Shown in pieces: positions 1 through 7,568 of a DNA stretch of 64,000 bases. Both the position numbers and the translations under genes were made by a program. Source of the stretch: Thalassolituus sp. UBA1087 (GTDB lineage: Bacteria > Pseudomonadota > Gammaproteobacteria > Pseudomonadales > Oceanobacteraceae); contig DCCG01000015.1 in NCBI GenBank assembly GCA_002314145.1, positions 44,384-108,383 on the forward strand. Direction: 5' to 3'. The notes below the pieces were generated by a model that saw nothing but the letters and a program-made list of their open reading frames with translations, made no database searches and was not told the origin of the DNA. Every line of letters starts with the position of its first letter. Positions within the stretch are counted from its first letter, which is position 1.

Positions 1-542
1 GCTTTATCGCTGAGTGGGGTATGGAGCAGCTGGTACGTGATACCAAGATCGCCTGTATCTACGAGGGAACCACAGGAATCCAGGCACTCGACCTGCTGGG
101 CCGTAAAGTATTGATGACTCAGGGTGCATCCCTGCGTAACTTTACTAAGATGGTTCATAAGTTCTGCCAGGCAGAAGAAGGTAATGAAACACTGGCGCCG
201 CTGGTGGCTTCGCTGGCCGAATACAATAAAGAGTGGGGCGACCTGACCATGAAGATTGGTATGTCGGCGATGAAAGACCGTGAAGAAGTCGGTTCAGCAT
301 CGGTCGATTACCTGATGTATTCAGGTTACGTGACACTGGCATACCTGTGGGCACGTATGGCGAAAGTTGCACAGGATGCGCTGACAAATGGTACGTCTGA
401 AGAAGACTACTACAAAGCCAAGCTGACCACGGCTAAGTTCTACTTTGCCCGTGTTCTGCCGCGCGCCAAAGGTCACGCAATCTCTATGGTTGCAGGCGCT
501 GACACTGTGATGGATCTGGCTGAAGAACACTTCGCGTTCTGA
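1..542 (+). CDS. Acyl-CoA dehydrogenase, C-terminal part (cut by window edge)
   Basis: This is the C-terminal ~180 residues of a FadE-type flavin acyl-CoA dehydrogenase, which would carry out the first oxidation of fatty-acid beta-oxidation. The reading frame is open from base 3 and runs off the left edge, so the ATG at 21 is internal. The segment carries the FIAEWGMEQ and IYEGTTGIQALDL stretches that match the complete paralogue 180 bp downstream almost word for word (GFIREWGQEQ, IYEGTNGIQALDL); the Glu of YEGT sits where the family has its catalytic base. The C-terminal helical extension typical of ~600-residue bacterial enzymes is present. A strong hairpin terminator follows, so it is transcribed separately from the next gene. 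Confidence 0.93.
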   Translation, partial: FIAEWGMEQLVRDTKIACIYEGTTGIQALDLLGRKVLMTQGASLRNFTKMVHKFCQAEEGNETLAPLVASLAEYNKEWGDLTMKIGMSAMKDREEVGSASVDYLMYSGYVTLAYLWARMAKVAQDALTNGTSEEDYYKAKLTTAKFYFARVLPRAKGHAISMVAGADTVMDLAEEHFAF

Positions 543-579
543 TCCCTGATCCTGAACGATGCTCAGGGCATATCAGTAG

Positions 580-605
580 AAACCGCGCCCCGGCGCGGTT
601 TTTAC
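580..605 (+). terminator. Rho-independent terminator after first acyl-CoA dehydrogenase
   Basis: A 9-bp GC-rich stem, AACCGCGCC at 581-589 pairing with GGCGCGGTT at 592-600, is followed directly by a T run. It lies 38 bp after the stop codon. Confidence 0.9.
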
Positions 606-622
606 GTATTTCAGACTGGGAA

Positions 623-639
623 AGCTGGTCGAACTGGTT
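623..639 (+). promoter_or_regulatory. Possible FadR-like operator upstream of acyl-CoA dehydrogenase
   Basis: The 17-mer AGCTGGTCGAACTGGTT agrees with the E. coli FadR box (recalled as AACTGGTCNGACNAGTT) at all but about three fixed positions. It abuts a -10-like TACAAT at 639-644, where a bound repressor would block transcription. No FadR gene is visible here and many relatives use PsrA instead, so the assignment is tentative. Confidence 0.3.
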
Positions 640-720
640 ACAATAGCCGCGTTTTCCGTTATCCGATCGTCATGACTGAAATGGATAATGCAAATCCCGG
701 AACAAACATGAGGTTGCAAC

Positions 721-2517
721 ATGGCAGAATATAAAGCTCCGCTGCGCGATATGCGTTTCGTACTGAATGAAGTCTTTGAAGCAGACAAACTCTGGTCCTC
801 TCTGGCAGGGCTTGAAGGAGCGGTTGATACAGAAACCGCGGAAGCCATCCTGGAAGAATGCGGCAAGATCGCCAGTCAGGTATTGGCGCCTATCAACCGT
901 GAAGGTGATGAAGTCGGATCAACCTGGAAAGACGGCGAAGTCACTGCGGCTCCGGGTTTCAAAGAAGCCTATCAAACCTATTGCGAAGCGGGCCTGAATG
1001 CTTTGGGCGGCAACCCTGAGTTTGGCGGCATGGGCATGCCAAAGACACTGGTTGGCCAGATGGAAGAAATGATTCAGGGTGCCAATATGTCTTTCGGCCT
1101 GGCACCAATGCTGACGGCCGGCGCCTGTCTGTCTCTGAACGCTCATGGTTCTCAGGAGCTGAAAGAAAAGTATCTGCCCAATATGTACAGCGGCCAGTGG
1201 GCCGGCGCTATGGATCTGACCGAACCTCATGCCGGTACCGATCTGGGTATCATCCGCACTAAAGCGGCACCGAATGCCGATGGCTCATACGACGTGACCG
1301 GGACTAAGATTTTTATTACCTGGGGTGAGCACGACATGGCGGAGAACATTATCCACCTGGTGCTGGCGAAACTGCCGGACGCTCCGGCGGGCCCGAAAGG
1401 GATTTCCATGTTCCTGGTACCTAAGTTCCTGGTGAACGAAGACGGCTCGCTGGGCGAACGTAATGCCATGGGTTGTGGTTCTATCGAACACAAAATGGGC
1501 ATTAAAGGTTCCGCTACCTGTGTGATGAACTATGACGGCGCCAAAGGCTGGCTGGTCGGTGAAGAAAACAAAGGCCTGAATGCCATGTTCACCATGATGA
1601 ACTATGAACGTCTGGGGGTTGGTATACAAGGGCTTGGCGCGGCCGAAGCTTCCTATCAGAATGCGGTTGAGTACGCCCGTGATCGTATCCAGAGCCGCGC
1701 ACCGACCGGGGCCGTAGCCAAAGACAAAGCGGCTGACCCGATCATTGTTCACCCTGATGTACGCCGCATGCTGCTGACGTCCCGCGCCTTTACTGAAGGC
1801 GGCCGGGCTTTCTCTACCTATGTGGGTAAATGGCTGGACATTGCCAAGTTCTCTGACAACGCAGATGACAAAAAGCACGCTGATGCCATGCTGGCTCTGC
1901 TGACGCCGGTCGCTAAAGCGTTTCTGACTGACAACGCGCTGGAATCGGCCGTTGCCTGTCAGCAGGTCTTCGGTGGTCACGGCTTTATCCGTGAGTGGGG
2001 ACAGGAACAGTTTGTGCGTGATATCCGTATCACTCAGATTTACGAAGGCACCAATGGTATTCAGGCACTGGATCTGATCGGCCGTAAAGTGGCCGCCAAT
2101 AACGGCGCTTTTTATAAACTGTTTGAAGAAGACATTAATGCCTTTATTGCTGAGCAGGAAGGTAACGATGCGGCTGCTGAATTTATCGAGCCATTGAAAG
2201 CCGCTTTGGAAAATCTGACGGATCTGACCCACTGGGTAATGGATCAGGCCGGTGGCAATGCCAACGAAATCGGTGCCGCTTCCGTTGAATACCTGCAGGT
2301 ATTCGGTTACACCGCACTGGCTTATATGTGGGCTAAAATGGCTGTGGTTGCACTGTCTAAAGGTGACGATACCTCCGGTTTCTATAAAGCCAAAGTGGGC
2401 ACCGCGCGTTTCTATATGAAGCGTCTGCTGCCACGTTATATTGGCCTGTCTGCTGCGGTTAAAGGCGGCTCTGAGCCTCTGTACGAACTGGAAGAAGAGA
2501 TGTTTGAAACTGCTTAA
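721..2517 (+). CDS. FadE-type acyl-CoA dehydrogenase
   Basis: A 598-residue flavin-dependent acyl-CoA dehydrogenase that would oxidise acyl-CoA to trans-2-enoyl-CoA. Domains in order are an N-terminal extension, the acyl-CoA dehydrogenase N, middle (DLTEPHAGTDLG near residue 165) and C-terminal domains, and an extra C-terminal helical domain from about residue 470. IYEGTNGIQALDL near residue 440 holds the probable catalytic Glu. Length and architecture fit the ~600-residue FadE-like enzymes of Pseudomonas and marine gammaproteobacteria rather than the ~380-residue short forms. A GAGG ribosome site lies 7 bases before the ATG. It is a tandem paralogue of the preceding gene but has its own terminator and promoter region. 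Chain-length specificity cannot be read from sequence. Confidence 0.93.
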   Translation: MAEYKAPLRDMRFVLNEVFEADKLWSSLAGLEGAVDTETAEAILEECGKIASQVLAPINREGDEVGSTWKDGEVTAAPGFKEAYQTYCEAGLNALGGNPEFGGMGMPKTLVGQMEEMIQGANMSFGLAPMLTAGACLSLNAHGSQELKEKYLPNMYSGQWAGAMDLTEPHAGTDLGIIRTKAAPNADGSYDVTGTKIFITWGEHDMAENIIHLVLAKLPDAPAGPKGISMFLVPKFLVNEDGSLGERNAMGCGSIEHKMGIKGSATCVMNYDGAKGWLVGEENKGLNAMFTMMNYERLGVGIQGLGAAEASYQNAVEYARDRIQSRAPTGAVAKDKAADPIIVHPDVRRMLLTSRAFTEGGRAFSTYVGKWLDIAKFSDNADDKKHADAMLALLTPVAKAFLTDNALESAVACQQVFGGHGFIREWGQEQFVRDIRITQIYEGTNGIQALDLIGRKVAANNGAFYKLFEEDINAFIAEQEGNDAAAEFIEPLKAALENLTDLTHWVMDQAGGNANEIGAASVEYLQVFGYTALAYMWAKMAVVALSKGDDTSGFYKAKVGTARFYMKRLLPRYIGLSAAVKGGSEPLYELEEEMFETA

Positions 2518-2543
2518 ACGGCAGTGCAGCATCCCGATACGAT

Positions 2544-2571
2544 AAAAAAACCGCCTGCGGGCGGTTTTTTT
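2544..2571 (+). terminator. Rho-independent terminator
   Basis: CCGCC (2551-2555) pairs with GGCGG (2560-2564) across a TGCG loop, with an A run before and a T run after. It ends the acyl-CoA dehydrogenase transcript. Confidence 0.9.
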
Positions 2572-2619
2572 ATGCCTGTGTGGTACCGTTTCTGAATCCG
2601 TTTTGTCCGGAGGCAGATA

Positions 2620-3216
2620 ATGACTGGTCGGGAAAAAAAGCACAGCTGCCGCTATGAGGAACTTGCCGGTGTTCTGTATCCGGTTCTGCTCAAACGTATG
2701 GAAACACAGACCTTCCATAAAATTACTGTTCAGAGTCTTTGCCGTGATGCCGGCATCGCGCGGCAGACGTTTTACCTGCACTTCAGTAATCGTGACGCCC
2801 TGTTCTGTGCTTATGTGGATAATATTTTTGAGGTTTTTTATCAGGATATTGCCGGACCCGTGCAGCAGAACCTGATGCCCGGCGCTGATATCAGTACCCA
2901 CCTGTTTGCTCAGTGGGAGGAACATCAGGCCCTTGCCCGGCTGATCTTTGCTAATGGCCTGGAGTCTCTGTTAATTGGCCGCTTCCGCGGATATATCGCC
3001 CGGGTAATGGGGCTTTATATCCGCCACCACGGTATCCGGGTAATAGATTCTGAGCGTCAGGCCTATATGACCGATTATCTTGCCGGTGCTTTCTGGATGG
3101 TACTTCAGCGTTGGGTCAGGACAGGTTTCCGTTATTCCGCGGCGCAGCTGGCGGAACTCTTCACTCAGCTCACGGAACCCGGTTTTACACAGGCGATGTT
3201 CCCCCGTGATGGCTGA
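2620..3216 (+). CDS. TetR-family transcriptional regulator
   Basis: A 198-residue TetR/AcrR-type regulator. The N-terminal helix-turn-helix is clear around residues 32-58 (ITVQSLCRDAGIARQTFYLH); the C-terminal ligand domain is variable as in all TetR proteins. It lies just after the FadE gene and just before a second TetR gene that shares its whole architecture (YIARVMGLYI versus YVARIMERYI; FYLHF versus FYLHY), so the two look like a tandem duplication that then diverged. A GGAGG ribosome site lies 7 bases before the ATG. Control of the neighbouring lipid genes is plausible from position only; the ligand is unknown. Confidence 0.88.
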   Translation: MTGREKKHSCRYEELAGVLYPVLLKRMETQTFHKITVQSLCRDAGIARQTFYLHFSNRDALFCAYVDNIFEVFYQDIAGPVQQNLMPGADISTHLFAQWEEHQALARLIFANGLESLLIGRFRGYIARVMGLYIRHHGIRVIDSERQAYMTDYLAGAFWMVLQRWVRTGFRYSAAQLAELFTQLTEPGFTQAMFPRDG

Positions 3217-3229
3217 CCGCAACGCACTC

Positions 3230-3258
3230 TGTTGGCTAAATAGACGTTTGTCTATAAT
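3230..3258 (+). promoter_or_regulatory. Promoter with overlapping TetR-type operator
   Basis: A perfect -10 hexamer TATAAT (3253-3258) overlaps a perfect inverted repeat, ATAGAC (3240-3245), four bases, GTCTAT (3250-3255). A weak -35 (TTGGCT at 3232 or TGTTGG at 3230) precedes it. A dyad with a short spacer overlapping the -10, 55 bp before a TetR gene, is the classical layout of an autoregulatory TetR operator. No second copy was seen before the upstream TetR gene. Confidence 0.6.
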
Positions 3259-3312
3259 GACGTCCGTGACTGTTCTGAAATAATAACCATAACAAACGGA
3301 TTTCGTGCTGCG

Positions 3313-3918
3313 ATGCCAGCCCTTATAACCATGACAAAAGACCTGGATAAGCGCGTCGAGCGTTCGCGCCGGCTGTTAATGACGACTCTGCTGCAGCTGA
3401 TGGCTGAAAAAGCCTACAGCAAGATTTCCGTAGCCAATATCTGTGAACGTTCAGGGGTGGCGCGGCCCACGTTTTACCTGCACTATCGCTCCAAAGATGA
3501 CCTGTTAAAAGGTTATATCGAAAGCATGTTTATGCGCTTTTATGAACAGGTCGATGATTATCTGACCCGTTCAACCAATGCCGATCCCGTGATTGCTGAG
3601 ATCATGTTCCGGCAGTGGTCCGATAATGCAGAGTTTGCCCGCCTGCTGGTCGAATCCGATGTTGAAGCCCTGGTCCTGAACGAATTCAAGCATTATGTCG
3701 CGCGTATTATGGAGCGTTATATCAGTGCCCATCAGTTATCTGTGCGGGATGCCGGGCGCATGAATTATGTGGTCGATTTTATTGCCGGTGCGTCGTTCGC
3801 CGTGATTGTCCGCTGGGTGCGGGAAGAGTTTCCCATGGCGGCGGAAGAAATGGGGCAGCTGTATGCCAGTCTGGTCAGACCCGGCCTGCTGCAGGTATTG
3901 TTGAGCGGTAAGGTGTGA
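3313..3918 (+). CDS. TetR-family transcriptional regulator (paralogue of the preceding gene)
   Basis: A 201-residue TetR/AcrR-type regulator with the N-terminal helix-turn-helix at about residues 37-63 (ISVANICERSGVARPTFYLH). It matches the upstream TetR gene along its length, including the FYLH turn, the region around residue 145 and a VRWVRE segment near the C terminus. An alternative ATG at 3331 would remove six residues; neither start has a good ribosome site. The 96-bp gap to the first TetR gene holds a promoter and dyad suited to autoregulation. A bidirectional terminator follows. Target genes and ligand are unknown. Confidence 0.88.
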   Translation: MPALITMTKDLDKRVERSRRLLMTTLLQLMAEKAYSKISVANICERSGVARPTFYLHYRSKDDLLKGYIESMFMRFYEQVDDYLTRSTNADPVIAEIMFRQWSDNAEFARLLVESDVEALVLNEFKHYVARIMERYISAHQLSVRDAGRMNYVVDFIAGASFAVIVRWVREEFPMAAEEMGQLYASLVRPGLLQVLLSGKV

Positions 3919-3949
3919 GGCACAGCAGAACACACTGACTGACAGACAT

Positions 3950-3977
3950 AAAAAAGGCCCGTGCGGGCCTTTTTTAT
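3950..3977. terminator. Bidirectional terminator between TetR and hpf
   Basis: AAAAAAGGCCC and GGGCCTTTTTT flank a short GTGC loop. A runs on one side and T runs on the other allow it to work for both convergent genes. Confidence 0.9.
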
Positions 3978-3997
3978 GTCGATTGTCCGGATGATTT

Positions 3998-4354
3998 TCA
4001 GGCAGCACTGCTGTTGCCGGCCCGGCGGTTTTTATCGATACGTTTGTTATGAATCTGACGTACCTTACGCTGCGCTTTATCGAAGGCATCGGTGACCGCC
4101 AGATACATGTCTTCATGTTCCGGGTTATCGTGTTTGTCCCGGGTAATGGCTACCGTCTGTCCCGGCAGGCCAACCTCCAGAGATACATGGGCCAGCTTGC
4201 CTTTGTAACTGTGATTATGCGGCATGGCAACGACAGCACGGATGCCAGTGATTTCATCGAACGTTGCGGTTAACTTGATGGCTTTTTCGCGGATATGTTG
4301 CTCAATGGCATCAGAGTGGCTGATGTCGCGGAAGCTGATTTCCAAACCTTTCAT
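3998..4354 (-). CDS. hpf: Ribosome hibernation promoting factor (HPF/RaiA family)
   Basis: A 118-residue protein of the HPF/YfiA family, which binds the 30S A and P sites and stabilises inactive ribosomes in stationary phase. The start (MKGLEISFRDISHSDAIEQ) and the acidic loop followed by EDMYLAVTDAFDKAQRKVRQ at about residues 80-100 are the standard beta-alpha-beta HPF core. It is the short form: the second, dimerising domain of long HPF is absent, and a basic tail of about 20 residues follows the core. A strong AGGAGA ribosome site precedes the ATG. It stands alone here rather than next to rpoN, where hpf lies in many relatives. Confidence 0.9.
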   Translation of the reverse strand: MKGLEISFRDISHSDAIEQHIREKAIKLTATFDEITGIRAVVAMPHNHSYKGKLAHVSLEVGLPGQTVAITRDKHDNPEHEDMYLAVTDAFDKAQRKVRQIHNKRIDKNRRAGNSSAA

Positions 4355-4588
4355 AGTCTCTCCTTCTTTCGGCTGACTCTCACCGGAACGTTTTCCGGCA
4401 ACGGATTGGTCATTTCAGACTACAACAGTAAAACAAAACTTCAATCGACACAGGTCAAAAATTGTCAAGGCAGGGGGTCCACAAAATCTCACCGTTTGCG
4501 GTCAGCCTGCTATGCTGAAGCAGGGCTTCTGCAATTATGTCTGAAGCGGCAATTTCAGCGATGTAAATACGACGGACGGATACGCTTT

Positions 4589-5113
4589 ATGCATCCACTG
4601 ACAGCTTTTTACTGTGGCCAGGGCACTGATCACCGGGGGCGGAGTTTCAATAGTATTCTTGCTTTCCCGGATACCGAAATGGAAACCTGTCATGACTACA
4701 TTCAGTGGTTGTTTCCACTGCATGAACCCAGCCCCTACAACCCTGAAGCACCGGTTGTCACGGCGGAGGTTGTGGACGACTTTCACCGTGACCCTGAGCT
4801 GCAGGCCCGCATGCACCAGGCGCTGCAGCGGATGCTGACTTTTCTGGGCATGGTACTGAAAGAATCACCACAGGGGTTTGAGCTGGTGATGCCGGCCAAT
4901 ATCTGTGAACGCCACTGGCTGATGCCGGAGAATCACAACTACCGCCGCCTCAGCCGTATGCTGGCATCCATGAAGCTGATGGGGCTGGATACCCAGGCGA
5001 ATGCCCTGTGGCAGGGATTACAGGCGCTGGCCGTACGTTGTGAGGGGAAAATCAGCGCTGCTACGCTTACCCATTGGCGGCTGGCTGCTATGGGGCTGGA
5101 TGACTCACTATGA
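4589..5113 (+). CDS. OGFr-domain protein of unknown function
   Basis: A 174-residue soluble protein with the opioid growth factor receptor N-terminal conserved region (OGFr_N), seen as HDYIQWLFPLHEPSPYNPEAP near residue 34. The start chosen here (MHPLTAFYCGQGTDHRGRS) gives the usual family N terminus, with an FY-G motif and an RGR-ILAF segment just before the domain; the frame is open further upstream without recognisable sequence. Bacterial members are widespread but have no established function, and the link to the animal receptor is sequence similarity only. A HAD-family phosphatase follows 42 bp downstream on the same strand. The HPF gene is divergent. Confidence 0.8.
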   Translation: MHPLTAFYCGQGTDHRGRSFNSILAFPDTEMETCHDYIQWLFPLHEPSPYNPEAPVVTAEVVDDFHRDPELQARMHQALQRMLTFLGMVLKESPQGFELVMPANICERHWLMPENHNYRRLSRMLASMKLMGLDTQANALWQGLQALAVRCEGKISAATLTHWRLAAMGLDDSL

Positions 5114-5155
5114 TATTCTGCCGGGCTCAGCCAAAGCTTGATGAGCGGAGCCTTA

Positions 5156-5827
5156 ATGCAGGTTTACGATGTACCGGTGGTGTTTTTTGATCTGGACGAC
5201 TCCCTGATCAACAAAGACGCTAACAGTCTGTGGATTCGCTGGCGGGTGAAGCGCGAGCGCTGGGCTGTGGTGGAGGCTATGCTGGCCCTGGCATCTCTCT
5301 ACCGGGCGTATAAAAAAGGCCGTGTTACCCACTGGCGCCTGTCCAATTATTACCGCACCCGTACCCGTGGCATGTCACTGGAAGAGTACCGTATCCATGT
5401 GGAGCGGTTTTTTAATGAGCGCGGTCAGCTGCATATATATCCGCAGGCGGCATCCCTGTTGTTTGCCTATCAGCGCCGGGGTGCTGAGCTGGTGATGATT
5501 ACCGGCGCAGACGATGTGGTGGCCAGGGCCTATGGTGATGCTCTGGGAATTGATAATGTAATCAGCAACAGGCTGAGCACTGAAAATAACCGCATCGTCG
5601 GGCTGGAAAAGCCCATGTGCTATGGCGCGGGCAAAGTGGATCTGGCCCGCCAGTTCCTCAACCGGCGGGGATGGTCGTTCGAAGATGCCGCCTTTTATAC
5701 CGATAGCCATGCTGACATACCTCTGCTGGAAGCCGTTAAGCAGCCGGTGGTGCTGAATCCCAGCCGGGAACTGCGTGCAGTCGCCAGCGACCGCCAATGG
5801 CCATGCCTCGACTGGCGGGCGGAATGA
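5156..5827 (+). CDS. HAD-superfamily (subclass IB) phosphatase
   Basis: A 223-residue HAD hydrolase of the SerB-like IB subfamily, a phosphomonoesterase using an aspartyl-phosphate intermediate. Motif I is FDLDDSL near residue 12 (Asp nucleophile, Asp acid/base two residues on), motif II is MITGA near residue 110, and motif III/IV is KVDLAR followed by YTDSHADIPLL near residues 160-190. The start at 5156 is preferred because GGAG lies 5 bases upstream; ATG 5141 and TTG 5138 are also in frame. It is probably co-transcribed with the OGFr-domain gene. Substrate unknown; phosphoserine or a lysophospholipid phosphate are typical of IB enzymes. Confidence 0.85.
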   Translation: MQVYDVPVVFFDLDDSLINKDANSLWIRWRVKRERWAVVEAMLALASLYRAYKKGRVTHWRLSNYYRTRTRGMSLEEYRIHVERFFNERGQLHIYPQAASLLFAYQRRGAELVMITGADDVVARAYGDALGIDNVISNRLSTENNRIVGLEKPMCYGAGKVDLARQFLNRRGWSFEDAAFYTDSHADIPLLEAVKQPVVLNPSRELRAVASDRQWPCLDWRAE

Positions 5828-5905
5828 AGGGCGATTTAAGCCGACCTCCGTCTTGCCGCTTCCTGAGCATACCGTTATAGTTCTGTTTATCTCTCAAACC
5901 TGAAT

Positions 5906-5931
5906 AACACGGAGCCCCGCGGTGTTTTTTC
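5906..5931 (+). terminator. Imperfect terminator-like hairpin after the HAD gene
   Basis: AACA pairs with TGTT and CGG (5910-5912) with CCG (5917-5919), with a bulge, followed by six T residues (5925-5930). It could end the OGFr/HAD transcript or act as part of the trp leader. Confidence 0.45.
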
Positions 5932-5943
5932 AATATAACCGCC

Positions 5944-6032
5944 CCCTGCAACAGGGTCAGCATCTGACCCGTCGATGGTGTTAAGCGCTGTTCTCATTCT
6001 GACCGGCCGCACGGCCTTGTATCGCGCTTAAC
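5944..6032 (+). promoter_or_regulatory. Structured leader upstream of trpE
   Basis: Three inverted repeats sit within 105 bp of the trpE start. CCCTG-CAA-CAGGG (5944-5956) and GGGTCAG-CAT-CTGACCC (5954-5970) share three bases, so they cannot form together. GTTAAGCGC (5980-5988) pairs with GCGCTTAAC (6024-6032) around an inner GGCC-GCAC-GGCC hairpin, ending 15 bases before the ATG. A short open frame from 5976 (Met-Val-Leu-Ser...) contains no Trp codons, so classical leader-peptide attenuation is not supported. The regulatory role is inference. Confidence 0.4.
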
Positions 6033-6047
6033 AATCTGAAGGTAATT

Positions 6048-7532
6048 ATGACTCCGCAACAATTCGCAGCTCTGGCAGAACAGGGCTTTAACCGCATCCC
6101 GGTCGCCCGTGAGGTACTGGCCGATCTCGATACCCCGTTAACCACTTATCTTAAACTGGCCAGCGCCCCCTACAGCTATCTGCTGGAATCGGTGCAGGGC
6201 GGGGAAAAATGGGGCCGCTATTCCATGATCGGCCTGCCGTGCCGTGAAGTACTGAAGATCAGCGGTCACGACGTCACCCTGATGCGTGATGGCCAGACGG
6301 CTGAACAGCACTCTGTTGACGATCCGCTGAATTTCGTCAGCGAATTCCGGCAGCGTTTCCGGGTCGCCGATGTGGCCGGCCTGCCGAAGTTTGATGGTGG
6401 CCTGGTGGGCTACTTTGGCTACGATACTGTGCGCTATATCGAACCGCGCCTGCAGGATTCCTGTCCGCCGGATGAACTGGGTACGCCGGATATCCTGCTG
6501 ATGGTGTCAGAAGAAGTGATGGTGTTCGATAACCTCAGTGGCAAGCTGCATCTGATCGTGCTGGCTGACCCGGCCACCGATAATGCCCATGAAAAAGCCG
6601 AACAGCGTCTTGATGCGTTGCGCCTTAAACTGCGACAGCCTTATCGTGGCCCGGTTGGTCAGCCGATTGAGGCACCGGCAGAGGTCACCGAGGCGGATTT
6701 TCAATCATCCTTTGGTGAGCAGGAATTCAAAGATGCAGTGGAAAAAATCCGTCAGTACATTTTTGCTGGCGACATTATGCAGTGTGTGCCGTCACAGCGT
6801 CTCACCGTCCCCTATGGTGGCGATCCGGTCAATATTTACCGTGCCCTGCGTACGCTGAATCCTTCGCCTTATATGTACTGTATGAATCTGGGTGATTTTC
6901 ATGTGGTGGGGTCCTCACCGGAAATTCTTGCCCGCCTGGAAGACGGCGAAGTGACCGTCAGACCGATTGCCGGCACCCGGGTACGGGGGGCGACAGAAGC
7001 AGAGGATGTGGCGCTGGAGCAGGAGCTGCTGTCTGATCCGAAAGAAATTGCCGAACACCTGATGTTGATTGATCTGGGCCGTAATGACGTAGGCCGGGTG
7101 GCAAAAACCGGTGAGGTGCAGGTCACTGATCAGATGGTGATCGAGCGCTACAGTCATGTGATGCACATCGTTTCCAATGTGACCGGTAAAGTAAAAGACG
7201 GTATTGATGCCATGGATGTGCTGCGTGCAGCGCACCCGGCCGGTACCTTAAGTGGCGCGCCGAAAATCCGCGCCATGGAAATTATTGATGAGGTGGAATC
7301 CACCAAACGTGGCGTGTATGGCGGCGCCGTGGGTTACCTCAGCTGGAGCGGTAATATGGATATGGCCATCGCCATCCGTACCGCTGTGATCAAAGACGGC
7401 AAGCTGAATATTCAGGCTGGCGCCGGGGTGGTTGCGGATTCTGTCCCGCAGCTGGAATGGGAAGAAACCATGAATAAAGGCCGCGCCATGTTCCGCGCGG
7501 TTGCCATGGCGGAAGCCGGACTGGACCAGTAA
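6048..7532 (+). CDS. trpE: Anthranilate synthase component I
   Basis: A 494-residue chorismate-using enzyme that, with the TrpG amidotransferase, makes anthranilate, the first step of tryptophan synthesis. The N-terminal domain has the YSYLLESVQGGEKWGRYSMI stretch near residue 43, the LLES motif of the Trp feedback site. The C-terminal chorismate-binding domain has SSPEILARLEDGEVTVRPIAGTR near residue 288 and the HPAGTLSGAPK and GAGVVADSVPQLEWEET signatures. Full length for the family. It opens a trpE-G-D-C operon; trpG starts 36 bp after its stop. A hairpin-rich leader precedes it. Confidence 0.97.
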   Translation: MTPQQFAALAEQGFNRIPVAREVLADLDTPLTTYLKLASAPYSYLLESVQGGEKWGRYSMIGLPCREVLKISGHDVTLMRDGQTAEQHSVDDPLNFVSEFRQRFRVADVAGLPKFDGGLVGYFGYDTVRYIEPRLQDSCPPDELGTPDILLMVSEEVMVFDNLSGKLHLIVLADPATDNAHEKAEQRLDALRLKLRQPYRGPVGQPIEAPAEVTEADFQSSFGEQEFKDAVEKIRQYIFAGDIMQCVPSQRLTVPYGGDPVNIYRALRTLNPSPYMYCMNLGDFHVVGSSPEILARLEDGEVTVRPIAGTRVRGATEAEDVALEQELLSDPKEIAEHLMLIDLGRNDVGRVAKTGEVQVTDQMVIERYSHVMHIVSNVTGKVKDGIDAMDVLRAAHPAGTLSGAPKIRAMEIIDEVESTKRGVYGGAVGYLSWSGNMDMAIAIRTAVIKDGKLNIQAGAGVVADSVPQLEWEETMNKGRAMFRAVAMAEAGLDQ

Positions 7533-7568
7533 CCACAGAATAGAGGCGCTACAGCGCAGGAGTCAGCA

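Noticed and set aside
1285..2925. 546-codon minus-strand open frame
   Set aside because: It is antisense to the FadE gene and the start of a TetR gene, shows no domain, and arises from the codon pattern of the real genes.
5976..6032. Short frame before trpE as a Trp attenuator leader peptide
   Set aside because: It encodes no tryptophan residues and has no ribosome site.
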